From positions 792,501-856,500 of the forward strand of contig JACJYK010000001.1 of NCBI GenBank assembly GCA_020636135.1: a DNA stretch of 64,000 bases. Reading direction: 5' to 3'. Of the stretch, positions 18,167 to 26,124 are shown piece after piece (position 1 is the first letter of the stretch; every line of letters begins with the position of its first letter). Made by a program: the position numbers and the translations under genes. The notes under the pieces are model-generated. The model was given only the letters and a program-made list of their open reading frames with translations. It had not been told where the DNA came from and did no database searches. This DNA comes from Lewinellaceae bacterium. Its GTDB lineage: Bacteria > Bacteroidota > Bacteroidia > Chitinophagales > Saprospiraceae.

Positions 18167-19807
18167 ATGATTCCTCTGAAAGATTTAACCACCCCAATTG
18201 ACTTGGGGGATCACGCGAAAGGTACAGGCCAAAGGCGTACCCAACGTCCTGTTTATACCGATTCTCTGCCACCATGTAATCAGGCATGCCCAGCCGGTGA
18301 AAACATACAGGCCTGGCTGGCATTGGCCCAGGAAGGCCAGAACGAAGAAGCATGGCAGGAGCTGGTAACCAACAATCCATTCCCTGCAATTCATGGCAGG
18401 GTCTGCTATCACCCCTGTGAAGACGGTTGCAACCGCAAACAAATGGATACCTCGGTGTCCATCCATTCGGTTGAGCGGTTTCTGGGTGACCTGGCTATTG
18501 AAAAAAATTGGCAGGTCAGGTATCAGCCCCAACCGGGAGGTAAACGAGTGCTGGTGATCGGAGCAGGCCCCAGCGGGTTGTCGGCAGCTTATCATTTGGC
18601 TCGACTGGGACACGAGGTTGAAATATTTGAAGCAGGGCCATTGGCCGGAGGAATGATGCATTTCGGAATTCCCGCCTACCGCCTGCCGCGTAACATCATT
18701 TCAGCTGAAGTCGACCGTATCAGAAACATGGGTGTCAAGATCCATTTGAATCGCAAGGTTGAGGATGTGGTACAGGCCAAACGGGAGGGTAACTTCGATG
18801 CTGTTTTTGTTGCAGTAGGTGCGCACCTAGGTAAAAAGACCAATATTCCGGCGCGTGACGCCGGACAAATTCTGGATGCCGTTTCCTTCCTGAAAGACGT
18901 CGAGATGGGGAATACGCCCAAGCTTGGCCGCCGGGTAGCCATTTATGGAGGTGGTAATACCGCCATGGATGCAGCCAGAATTGCCAAGCGTATCGGAGTG
19001 GATGAAGCGATGATCATCTATCGCCGCGACCGTGAACACATGCCAGCGCATGATTTTGAAGCCGACGAAGCTCTTTCTGAAGGGGTAAAGATCCACTGGT
19101 TGCGTACCATCAAGGACATCAATCAGTCGACTTTTACCGTCGAAGTGATGCGGGTTGAAAATGGCCGGCCGGTACCCACTGGTGAATACGAAACCCTGGA
19201 AGCCGATGCGCTGATTCTTGCTCTGGGACAAGATACCGATACCGACTTTCTGCGACTGGTTCCCGGCATCGAATTTAAGGATGACGGCACCGTCATTGTT
19301 GGACCGGATATGATGACCGGAGCCGAAGGGATCTTTGCCGGCGGAGATATGGTTCCCAGCGAACGAACGGTGACAATTGCCGTTGGACACGGCAAGAAAG
19401 CCGCCCGGTTTATGGATGGCTATCTGCGTCGTAAGCCGTATGTGCCTGCTCCCAAGCATCCGGTGGTAGGCTTCGACAATCTCCATGTTTGGTACCAGAC
19501 ATTTGCGCCCGCTCAGGAGCAGCCTCATCTGGAACCGGATCAGGCGATCGCAAGTTTTGATGAGGTCGTGGCCGGATTGACACCCGATGAAGCCCGCTAT
19601 GAAGCACAGCGCTGTCTGTCCTGTGGCAACTGTTTCGAATGCGACGGCTGCTATGGCGCATGCCCGGAAGACGCTATTATCAAATTGGGTCCCGGAAAAC
19701 GTTACCGGTATAATTACGATCTGTGTACCGGTTGCGCCGTCTGTTTTGAGCAGTGTCCCTGCCACGCCATTGAAATGGTTCCTGAACCGGATTCCTCAAC
19801 CTTATAA
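18167..19807 (+). CDS. GltD/PreT-like NAD(P)H-FAD oxidoreductase with C-terminal 2[4Fe-4S] domain
   Basis: This 546-residue protein has an N-terminal Fe-S domain with two Cys groups (CNQACPAGENIQAW and GRVCYHPCEDGCNR), an FAD Rossmann motif GAGPSG (about 128), an NAD(P) Rossmann motif GGGNTAMDAAR, and the FAD-closing GIFAGGD. The C-terminal extension adds two 4Fe-4S clusters (CLSCGNCFECDGCYGACP and CTGCAVCFEQCP). The build matches the glutamate synthase beta-subunit/PreT family, which passes electrons between NAD(P)H and Fe-S partners. It lies 18 bp upstream of nifJ, so it is inferred to connect PFOR to the NAD(P)H pool, perhaps via ferredoxin. No glutamate synthase large subunit is present. 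Confidence 0.9.
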   Translation: MIPLKDLTTPIDLGDHAKGTGQRRTQRPVYTDSLPPCNQACPAGENIQAWLALAQEGQNEEAWQELVTNNPFPAIHGRVCYHPCEDGCNRKQMDTSVSIHSVERFLGDLAIEKNWQVRYQPQPGGKRVLVIGAGPSGLSAAYHLARLGHEVEIFEAGPLAGGMMHFGIPAYRLPRNIISAEVDRIRNMGVKIHLNRKVEDVVQAKREGNFDAVFVAVGAHLGKKTNIPARDAGQILDAVSFLKDVEMGNTPKLGRRVAIYGGGNTAMDAARIAKRIGVDEAMIIYRRDREHMPAHDFEADEALSEGVKIHWLRTIKDINQSTFTVEVMRVENGRPVPTGEYETLEADALILALGQDTDTDFLRLVPGIEFKDDGTVIVGPDMMTGAEGIFAGGDMVPSERTVTIAVGHGKKAARFMDGYLRRKPYVPAPKHPVVGFDNLHVWYQTFAPAQEQPHLEPDQAIASFDEVVAGLTPDEARYEAQRCLSCGNCFECDGCYGACPEDAIIKLGPGKRYRYNYDLCTGCAVCFEQCPCHAIEMVPEPDSSTL

Positions 19808-19825
19808 ACTCCTTAGAGATCAATT

Positions 19826-22800
19826 ATGAGTACGAAGCATAAAGTCACTACCATCGATGGAAATGAAGCGGCGGCGTATAACGCTTACCGCATCAACGAA
19901 GTTTGTGCCATCTACCCCATTACCCCATCTTCTCCGATGGCCGAGTGGGCGGATGAATGGTCCGTAAAAGGTATCACCAACATCTGGGGTAATATTCCAG
20001 AAGTTGTCGAGATGCAAAGTGAGGGCGGCGCGGCAGGAGCAGTCCATGGTGCGCTGCAGGCGGGTGCGTTAACCACCACATTTACCGCTTCACAGGGCCT
20101 CATGCTCATGCTTCCCAATATGTATAAGATAGCAGGTGAGCTGACACCCACGGTATTTAACGTGGCAGCCCGGTCCCTGGCAGCCCAGGCGTTGTCGATA
20201 TTCGGAGATCACCAGGACGTGATGGCTGCCCGTTCGACCGGATTTGCCATGCTGGCATCCGCGAGTGTCCAGGAAGCGCACGATTTTGCATTGATCTCCC
20301 AGGCCGCGACCCTGGCATCACGCATCCCATTTATGCATTTTTTTGATGGCTTCCGCACTTCCCATGAAGTAAATAAGTTGTCGCTGGTAGCGGATGAGCA
20401 CATCCGGGCCATGATCAGCGACGATCTGGTCATCGCGCACCGGCAGCGGGCATTAAATCCGGACCGGCCCATCATCCGGGGGACTGCCCAGAACCCTGAC
20501 GTATATTTCCAGGGCCGCGAAACCGTGAATCGCTTTTACTTGGCTACACCGCAAATCGTTCAGGATCAGATGGATGCATTTGGTAAGCTGACCGGAAGGC
20601 ATTATCATCTGTTTGATTATACCGGAGCCCCGGACGCCGACCGGGTTATCCTGATCATGGCATCAGGCGGGGAAACTGCAGCAGAAACCGCGAAAGTACT
20701 GGCTGCCCGGGGTGAGAAAGTAGGCGTTCTTCAGATCCGTCTGTACCGGCCATTTTCCAATGAACATTTGCTGAAAGCTTTGCCCGCCTCGGTTAAATCC
20801 ATTGCTGTACTGGACCGCACCAAAGAACCAGGTGCCAATGGTGAGCCCATGTACCAGGATGTGGTTGCCTCACTGACTGAAGCCTTTGCCGAAGGTATTC
20901 TCAGTGACCTGCCACGCATCATCGGTGGCCGCTATGGCCTGTCATCCAAAGAATTTACGCCAGCGATGGTCAAAGGGATCTTTGATCACCTGAAAGCGCC
21001 AAAGCTTAAAAATCATTTCACGATCGGGATCATTGATGACGTAACCTTTACGCATTTGGATTACGATCCGGACTTTACCCTGGATGAATCCGGCTGGCGG
21101 CAGGCTGTGTTCTTTGGTTTGGGTGCAGACGGTACCGTGGGTGCCAATAAGAACAGCATCAAGATTATCGGTGAAAACACCGATATGTATGCGCAGGGTT
21201 ACTTTGTGTACGACTCCAAGAAATCCGGAGCTAGGACAGTTTCCCACCTGCGGTTTGGACCGGAACCCATCCGTGCGCCTTATCTGATTAAAGAAGCTGA
21301 TTTTGTGGCCTGCCATCAATTTCAATTCATCGAAAAGGTGGATATGATGGCTTATGCCAAGAAGAATGCAACCTTCCTTTTAAACAGCCCTTACCCACCT
21401 GAAGAAGTGTGGGATCAGTTGCCCCGCCCTATGCAACAGGCCATCCTGGATAAAAACATTTCCTGTTACACCATAGATGCGACTGCTGTTGCCATGAAGA
21501 CCGGGATGGGAGCCCGGATCAACACCATCATGCAAACGTGCTACTTTGCATTGGCCAATGTGTTGCCAAAGGATGAAGCCATTGGCGCAATCAAGAAAGC
21601 CATTGAAAAGACGTATTTCAAAAAGGGCAGGGCGGTCATAGAGCAAAACTTTAAAGCGGTCGATGCTACCCTGGCGAACCTGTATGAGGTGGCATTGCCT
21701 GGTAAGCTCACCAGCAAGCAGGAATATCCTCCTATCGTACCGGATTATGCACCGGAATTCGTGAAGGGCATCACTGCCGAGATGATGGCCGGCATCGGAG
21801 ACCAGATCCCGGTTAGCCGTATGCCTGTTGATGGGACATATCCTACCGGTACAACCAAGTTTGAAAAGCGCAACATTGCCAACCTGGTGCCGGTCTGGGA
21901 GCCGGATATCTGCATCCAGTGCGGAAACTGTAGTTTTGTCTGTCCTCATAGCGTGATACGGGCAAAATATTATCACCAGGAATACCTCATGGATGCCCCG
22001 AAAGGGTTCAAATCCGCTCCGATTAACGCCCGGGGATTTCCGGAGACCCAATTTACCCTTGAGATCTATTCGGAAGATTGTACCGGCTGTACCTTATGTG
22101 TAGAGGCTTGTCCGGCAACCAGCCTGACTGACCGCTCGACCAAGGCCATCAACATGAAGCCGAAGAATGACATCCTGGAGGAATCACGCAATAGCATCGA
22201 TTTCTTTGAATCCATTCCTCAGAACAACCGGAGCAAAGTCAACTTCTCGACTGTCCATGGTGTGCAGTTTCTGGAACCTTTATTTGAGTTCTCCGGAGCA
22301 TGTGCAGGGTGCGGTGAGACGCCTTATGTACGACTGATGACACAATTATTCGGTGACCGGCTGATCATTGCAAACGCCACCGGATGTTCTTCCATCTATG
22401 GAGGTAACCTTCCAACGACCCCCTATACCACGAACGCTGAAGGTAAAGGACCGGCCTGGTCCAACTCGCTGTTTGAAGACAATGCAGAGTTCGGTTTAGG
22501 TATGCGGGTGACGGCTGACAAACATCTGGCTACTGCACGCCAGTTGCTGAAGACTATGGAAGCAGAATTCGGGGAAGCGCAGGTTAAGGCGATCCTGGAT
22601 GCACCCCAGCATGTCGAATCGCAGATCGTGTCCCAGCGTCAACGGGTTGAAGCATTGAAGCGCCAATTGGAGCAATCGAAGCATCCTCAGGCAAAACTGA
22701 TGTTGTCTCTTGCCGACCACCTGGTGCGGCGCAGCATCTGGATCGTTGGCGGTGACGGTTGGGCTTATGATATTGGTTCAGCCGGTGTGGACCACGTTTT

Positions 22801-23398
22801 AGCCAGCGGCCGGAATGTGAATGTCCTGGTCCTGGATACGGAAGTTTATTCCAATACGGGAGGGCAGATGTCGAAGGCAACGCCAACCGCAGCCACTGCA
22901 AAGTTTGCTGCCGCCGGCAAGCGTGTTGGTAAAAAGGACCTTGCTATGCAGGCTATCTCCTATGGTAATGTGTATGTGGCACAGATCGCCATGGGAGCTA
23001 ATCCACAACAAACGTTGCTGGCTATGCGTGAGGCAGAAGCCTATGAAGGCCCTTCCCTGATCCTGGCTTACTCCCATTGCATTGCCCATGGTATTGCAAT
23101 GGAGAAAGGCCTGACGCAGCAAAAACTTGCAGTGAGCAGTGGCTACTGGCCGTTGTTACGTTACAATCCGGTATTGCGCAAAAAAGGTATTAACCCCTTT
23201 GTTCTCGACTCACCGGAGCCGGTCATCAACCTGAAAGATTATGCCTACAATGAATTGCGGTATAAGATTTTGACCAGGACCAACCCGGAAGAAGCAGAAC
23301 GTCTGATGCAGCTGGCACAAGAACTGGTGGACCTGCGATGGGAAACATACGTTGATATGGCGGCAGCCGGAGCATCATCATTCGCACCTGTAGCCTGA
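19826..23398 (+). CDS. nifJ: Pyruvate:ferredoxin (flavodoxin) oxidoreductase
   Basis: This 1190-residue single-chain PFOR has the usual length and domain order. The N-terminal pyruvate-binding domain has YPITPSSPMAEWADEW. The middle has two 4Fe-4S motifs (CIQCGNCSFVCPHSV, CTGCTLCVEACPATS). The C-terminal TPP domain has CAGCGETPYVRL (proximal cluster Cys), GDGWAYDIG and NTGGQMSKATP. It oxidises pyruvate and CoA to acetyl-CoA and CO2, reducing ferredoxin or flavodoxin, or works in reverse. It is the middle gene of a three-gene operon and is expected to be oxygen-sensitive, which makes the adjacent OxyR notable. Confidence 0.97.
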   Translation: MSTKHKVTTIDGNEAAAYNAYRINEVCAIYPITPSSPMAEWADEWSVKGITNIWGNIPEVVEMQSEGGAAGAVHGALQAGALTTTFTASQGLMLMLPNMYKIAGELTPTVFNVAARSLAAQALSIFGDHQDVMAARSTGFAMLASASVQEAHDFALISQAATLASRIPFMHFFDGFRTSHEVNKLSLVADEHIRAMISDDLVIAHRQRALNPDRPIIRGTAQNPDVYFQGRETVNRFYLATPQIVQDQMDAFGKLTGRHYHLFDYTGAPDADRVILIMASGGETAAETAKVLAARGEKVGVLQIRLYRPFSNEHLLKALPASVKSIAVLDRTKEPGANGEPMYQDVVASLTEAFAEGILSDLPRIIGGRYGLSSKEFTPAMVKGIFDHLKAPKLKNHFTIGIIDDVTFTHLDYDPDFTLDESGWRQAVFFGLGADGTVGANKNSIKIIGENTDMYAQGYFVYDSKKSGARTVSHLRFGPEPIRAPYLIKEADFVACHQFQFIEKVDMMAYAKKNATFLLNSPYPPEEVWDQLPRPMQQAILDKNISCYTIDATAVAMKTGMGARINTIMQTCYFALANVLPKDEAIGAIKKAIEKTYFKKGRAVIEQNFKAVDATLANLYEVALPGKLTSKQEYPPIVPDYAPEFVKGITAEMMAGIGDQIPVSRMPVDGTYPTGTTKFEKRNIANLVPVWEPDICIQCGNCSFVCPHSVIRAKYYHQEYLMDAPKGFKSAPINARGFPETQFTLEIYSEDCTGCTLCVEACPATSLTDRSTKAINMKPKNDILEESRNSIDFFESIPQNNRSKVNFSTVHGVQFLEPLFEFSGACAGCGETPYVRLMTQLFGDRLIIANATGCSSIYGGNLPTTPYTTNAEGKGPAWSNSLFEDNAEFGLGMRVTADKHLATARQLLKTMEAEFGEAQVKAILDAPQHVESQIVSQRQRVEALKRQLEQSKHPQAKLMLSLADHLVRRSIWIVGGDGWAYDIGSAGVDHVLASGRNVNVLVLDTEVYSNTGGQMSKATPTAATAKFAAAGKRVGKKDLAMQAISYGNVYVAQIAMGANPQQTLLAMREAEAYEGPSLILAYSHCIAHGIAMEKGLTQQKLAVSSGYWPLLRYNPVLRKKGINPFVLDSPEPVINLKDYAYNELRYKILTRTNPEEAERLMQLAQELVDLRWETYVDMAAAGASSFAPVA

Positions 23399-23438
23399 AA
23401 ATGAATTAACCGATTACAATGAATTTCAAACAACAATC

Positions 23439-24428
23439 ATGGATCTAACCTCTCAATATATGGGATTGACCCTGCGGTCACCCCTGGTTGTCTCTGCCTG
23501 TACTCTATCGGAGGATATTGCCAACATCAAGCAAATGGAGGATGCCGGTGCGGGCGCCGTCGTGCTGTTTTCTTTGTTTGAAGAGCAGATATTGAAAGAG
23601 CAAAAATTGTTCGATCAGACCATGCAAGTCACCACGAATATCTTTGCGGAAGCGCTGGATTTTTTTCCGGACATTGACGATTACCACATCGGTGCCAGTC
23701 AATATTTGGAACATATCCGGCGTGCGAAAGAAGAGGTCGATATCCCTATCATTGCCAGTCTGAATGCCATTTCGCACAGCGGATGGATCGATTATGCCAA
23801 GCAGGTCGAAGAATCCGGAGCAGATGGTCTGGAAATTAACGTTTATTACATTCCCGCGGATATTCGGCTGACTGCGGAGATGGTGGAGCAGCGTTACCTG
23901 GATATTGTGCGGCTGGTCAAAGCACACATTAAAATTCCGGTTGCAATCAAGTTGAATCCTTATTTCAGTTCGATCGGACATATGGCTTACAGGTTGCATG
24001 AAGCGGGTGCTGACTCGCTGGTATTGTTTAACCGGTTTTATCAGCCGGACTTTGACATCAATCGGTTGCAGGTGCTGCCAAACCTGGAGTTCAGTGTGGC
24101 GCACGAGATCCGGCTTCCATTGTTATGGATCGCAATCCTCTATGGACGGATACCGGTTTCGCTGGCCGCGACGACTGGTGTGCAGAGTGCCGAAGAAGTG
24201 GTGAAATATCTGTTGGCTGGGGCTGACGTCGCCATGACGGCTTCGGCATTGTATAAGCGCGGTATAAGCTATCTCCGCACGATGACCAAAGATCTACAGT
24301 TGTGGATGGACCGTATGGGATTTGCATCGGTGACAAGTTTCCGTGGAGCAATGAGCCAGCAGCATATTTCGGATCCGACTGCGTACGAGCGGGCCAATTA
24401 TATCCGCATTCTGGAAGGTGTGAAATAA
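23439..24428 (+). CDS. Dihydroorotate dehydrogenase-like flavoprotein lacking the catalytic Cys
   Basis: This 329-residue TIM-barrel protein of the DHODH/PreA superfamily has MGLTLRSPLVVSACTLSE at the N-terminus, IIASLNAISHSGWIDYAK, PVAIKLNPYFSS (FMN-contact Lys) and a C-terminal phosphate-binding region (LLAGADVAMTASALY). The active-site loop of class 1 DHODH normally reads N-x-S-C-P; here it is NVYYIP, with no Cys or Ser base, so orotate synthesis is unlikely. It lies 40 bp after nifJ. With the GltD/PreT-like subunit it recalls the PreT/PreA pair, but the PreA Fe-S domain is absent. Its substrate is unknown. Confidence 0.85.
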   Translation: MDLTSQYMGLTLRSPLVVSACTLSEDIANIKQMEDAGAGAVVLFSLFEEQILKEQKLFDQTMQVTTNIFAEALDFFPDIDDYHIGASQYLEHIRRAKEEVDIPIIASLNAISHSGWIDYAKQVEESGADGLEINVYYIPADIRLTAEMVEQRYLDIVRLVKAHIKIPVAIKLNPYFSSIGHMAYRLHEAGADSLVLFNRFYQPDFDINRLQVLPNLEFSVAHEIRLPLLWIAILYGRIPVSLAATTGVQSAEEVVKYLLAGADVAMTASALYKRGISYLRTMTKDLQLWMDRMGFASVTSFRGAMSQQHISDPTAYERANYIRILEGVK

Positions 24429-24446
24429 CGGGCTGCTCAGGGGGAT

Positions 24447-25391
24447 TCAGAGTTCAATGACGGCTTTATCTTTTTTCTGAAGGTTACTTTCCAGGTGCTT
24501 CAGACAGTTCTTAATGGACTCCTCCAGGACTATCAGGATGCTTTTTTTTGCGTAGTGGCGATAGGTCACAAGGCTTATCTCTCGCACGGGCACAGGTGCC
24601 TTGAATGCGCGAAGACAGGCTTTTTGGCGAGGTGGCAAATCAATGGCCGCCAGCTCAGGGATGATGGTGATCCCCTGATTGATGTCGACGATCTTCAGAA
24701 GGCTTTCGATACTGCCGGCGCCGAATTCCATATGGTGTTTACCGGATTGTTGTTTTTGGAGCTCACAGAGATTCATGATCTGACTGCGCAGGCAATGCCC
24801 TTCCTCCAGCAGCCATAAATGATCCAGGTCGATATCCTCCGGCAGCAAATATTTTTTCTTTAATGCCTGAGATTCGGGATCGGCAACATAAACACTGAAT
24901 GGTTCGTAAAATAGTGGGATTTCACGGAAGCTGTCTTTATGTAAAGGTGTTGCTAAAATACCGATATCAAGTTGGTCCTTCGCCAGTTTTTCGGTGATCT
25001 GGTCGGTCGTTAGCTCCGAGATGATGAGTTTGATCTCCTGGTATTGTTCCAGAAACGGGGGCAGAAAATGAGGTAACAGGTAAGGAGCCAGGGTAGGGAT
25101 GATCCCGATGCGCAGGTCACCCTGCAATCCGTGGACCGATTCCTGGGCCATTTCCTGAAACCGGGCAATCTCATTCAATATGATCCGCGCCTGTTCGATC
25201 AACTGTGACCCGGTATCCGTGGGGGTCACCGGTTGTTTGCTGCGGTCAAAAACCATCAGGTCCAGTTCGTCCTCCAGTTTCTTGATCATCATACTTAAGG
25301 TGGCCTGGGTAACGTAACAGGATTGTGCTGCACGAGCGAAATGACGGTGTGTGTCGACGGCGACCAGGTATTCCAATTGCTGGATATTCAT
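24447..25391 (-). CDS. oxyR: OxyR-type LysR family peroxide-sensing regulator
   Basis: This 314-residue protein (from the ATG at 25391) has an N-terminal winged HTH (HFARAAQSCYVTQATLSMMI) and a LysR effector domain. The OxyR redox signature EEGHCLRSQIMNLC is present with Cys200 and Cys209 nine residues apart, exactly as C199/C208 in E. coli OxyR. The protein would sense hydrogen peroxide by disulfide formation and control peroxide defence. A TTG four codons upstream is possible, but the ATG gives the standard MNIQQLEYLVAV opening. It converges on the PFOR operon with an 18-bp gap. The promoter lies in an inverted repeat at 25439-25473. Confidence 0.93.
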   Translation of the reverse strand: MNIQQLEYLVAVDTHRHFARAAQSCYVTQATLSMMIKKLEDELDLMVFDRSKQPVTPTDTGSQLIEQARIILNEIARFQEMAQESVHGLQGDLRIGIIPTLAPYLLPHFLPPFLEQYQEIKLIISELTTDQITEKLAKDQLDIGILATPLHKDSFREIPLFYEPFSVYVADPESQALKKKYLLPEDIDLDHLWLLEEGHCLRSQIMNLCELQKQQSGKHHMEFGAGSIESLLKIVDINQGITIIPELAAIDLPPRQKACLRAFKAPVPVREISLVTYRHYAKKSILIVLEESIKNCLKHLESNLQKKDKAVIEL

Positions 25392-25438
25392 GATGGGGTT
25401 CAATTTTCGTTTTGCCGTATAGGCCAGAGCGCCATATA

Positions 25439-25473
25439 CAATATCTATATTTTAAGTACAAATATAGGTATTG
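25439..25473 (-). promoter_or_regulatory. oxyR promoter embedded in a 14-bp-arm inverted repeat (candidate OxyR operator)
   Basis: CAATATCTATATTT (25439-25452) and AAATATAGGTATTG (25460-25473) are inverted copies with 13 of 14 matches and a 7-bp spacer. On the minus strand the element contains TATATTTG (25459-25466), an exact TAnnTTTG promoter, 67 bp upstream of the oxyR ATG. LysR proteins typically autoregulate by binding such dyads; OxyR half-sites contain ATAG/CTAT, both of which occur here. Autoregulation is inferred. Confidence 0.6.
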
Positions 25474-25559
25474 TCAAATTGAGCCGGTACTTCGCCTTTT
25501 TAGCAAATGGAAAGAGTAAACTTTTTAACGGATGATCCTGGAGTTCCTGGAAGCAGATC

Positions 25560-26048
25560 TTAATTCAACCCAAGTGGGTGCCAGCCATGCAGTACCATGA
25601 TCGCCTCGATCTCCTCTCTGCGTTTGGCGGCCTGGAAGGCTGAATACATAAAGTACAGGTAAAGCACTTTGTTCGGAATGCTCCAGAACCAGAAATTATG
25701 AAATGGGTAGAAGTAGAATAGTGATTCGATGAGTATCAGAGTGACGAAAAGGAATCCAAAGCCCCACCGGGCGTTGGAGAATGTGACCGTTAAGCCTCCG
25801 GAAATGTAAAAGAAGGTAGCACACAACCAGATTAGTAATTCTTGTTTTGTCCCTAGTAGCAGAAAGCCCAGAATGGAAGTGATAATGAAATACAAAATCG
25901 CAGTGGTTTGACCCTTGCGAATAACGATGGATTCATTTTTAAAATTAGCGCGTAGTACATCCATGTTTTGCCCCTCAATTTGCTTCGCCTCAACCAGCAT
26001 ATTCCTTATACAGTCTAGATCAGATAATTGGGGGATCCATTTACCCAT
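25560..26048 (-). CDS. Small membrane protein of unknown function
   Basis: This 162-residue protein has a hydrophilic N-terminus of about 45 residues, then three to four TM helices (about 48-66, 69-88, 94-114, 122-140), and a short charged C-terminus (KRREEIEAIMVLHGW). No family was recognised. It lies downstream of the GH127 gene on the same strand (76-bp gap) and may be its distal operon member. Confidence 0.65.
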   Translation of the reverse strand: MGKWIPQLSDLDCIRNMLVEAKQIEGQNMDVLRANFKNESIVIRKGQTTAILYFIITSILGFLLLGTKQELLIWLCATFFYISGGLTVTFSNARWGFGFLFVTLILIESLFYFYPFHNFWFWSIPNKVLYLYFMYSAFQAAKRREEIEAIMVLHGWHPLGLN

Positions 26049-26124
26049 TTATCAAAAACAATACCAAAAGTGACTGCCACTTTGGATTAATCGCTGCATA
26101 AGGAAATGTTGCCTTAAAATATGG

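Noticed and set aside
18827..19765. Long minus-strand frame (312 codons) opposite the GltD/PreT-like gene
   Set aside because: Shadow frame of a gene with strong family motifs on the other strand; no recognisable protein features.
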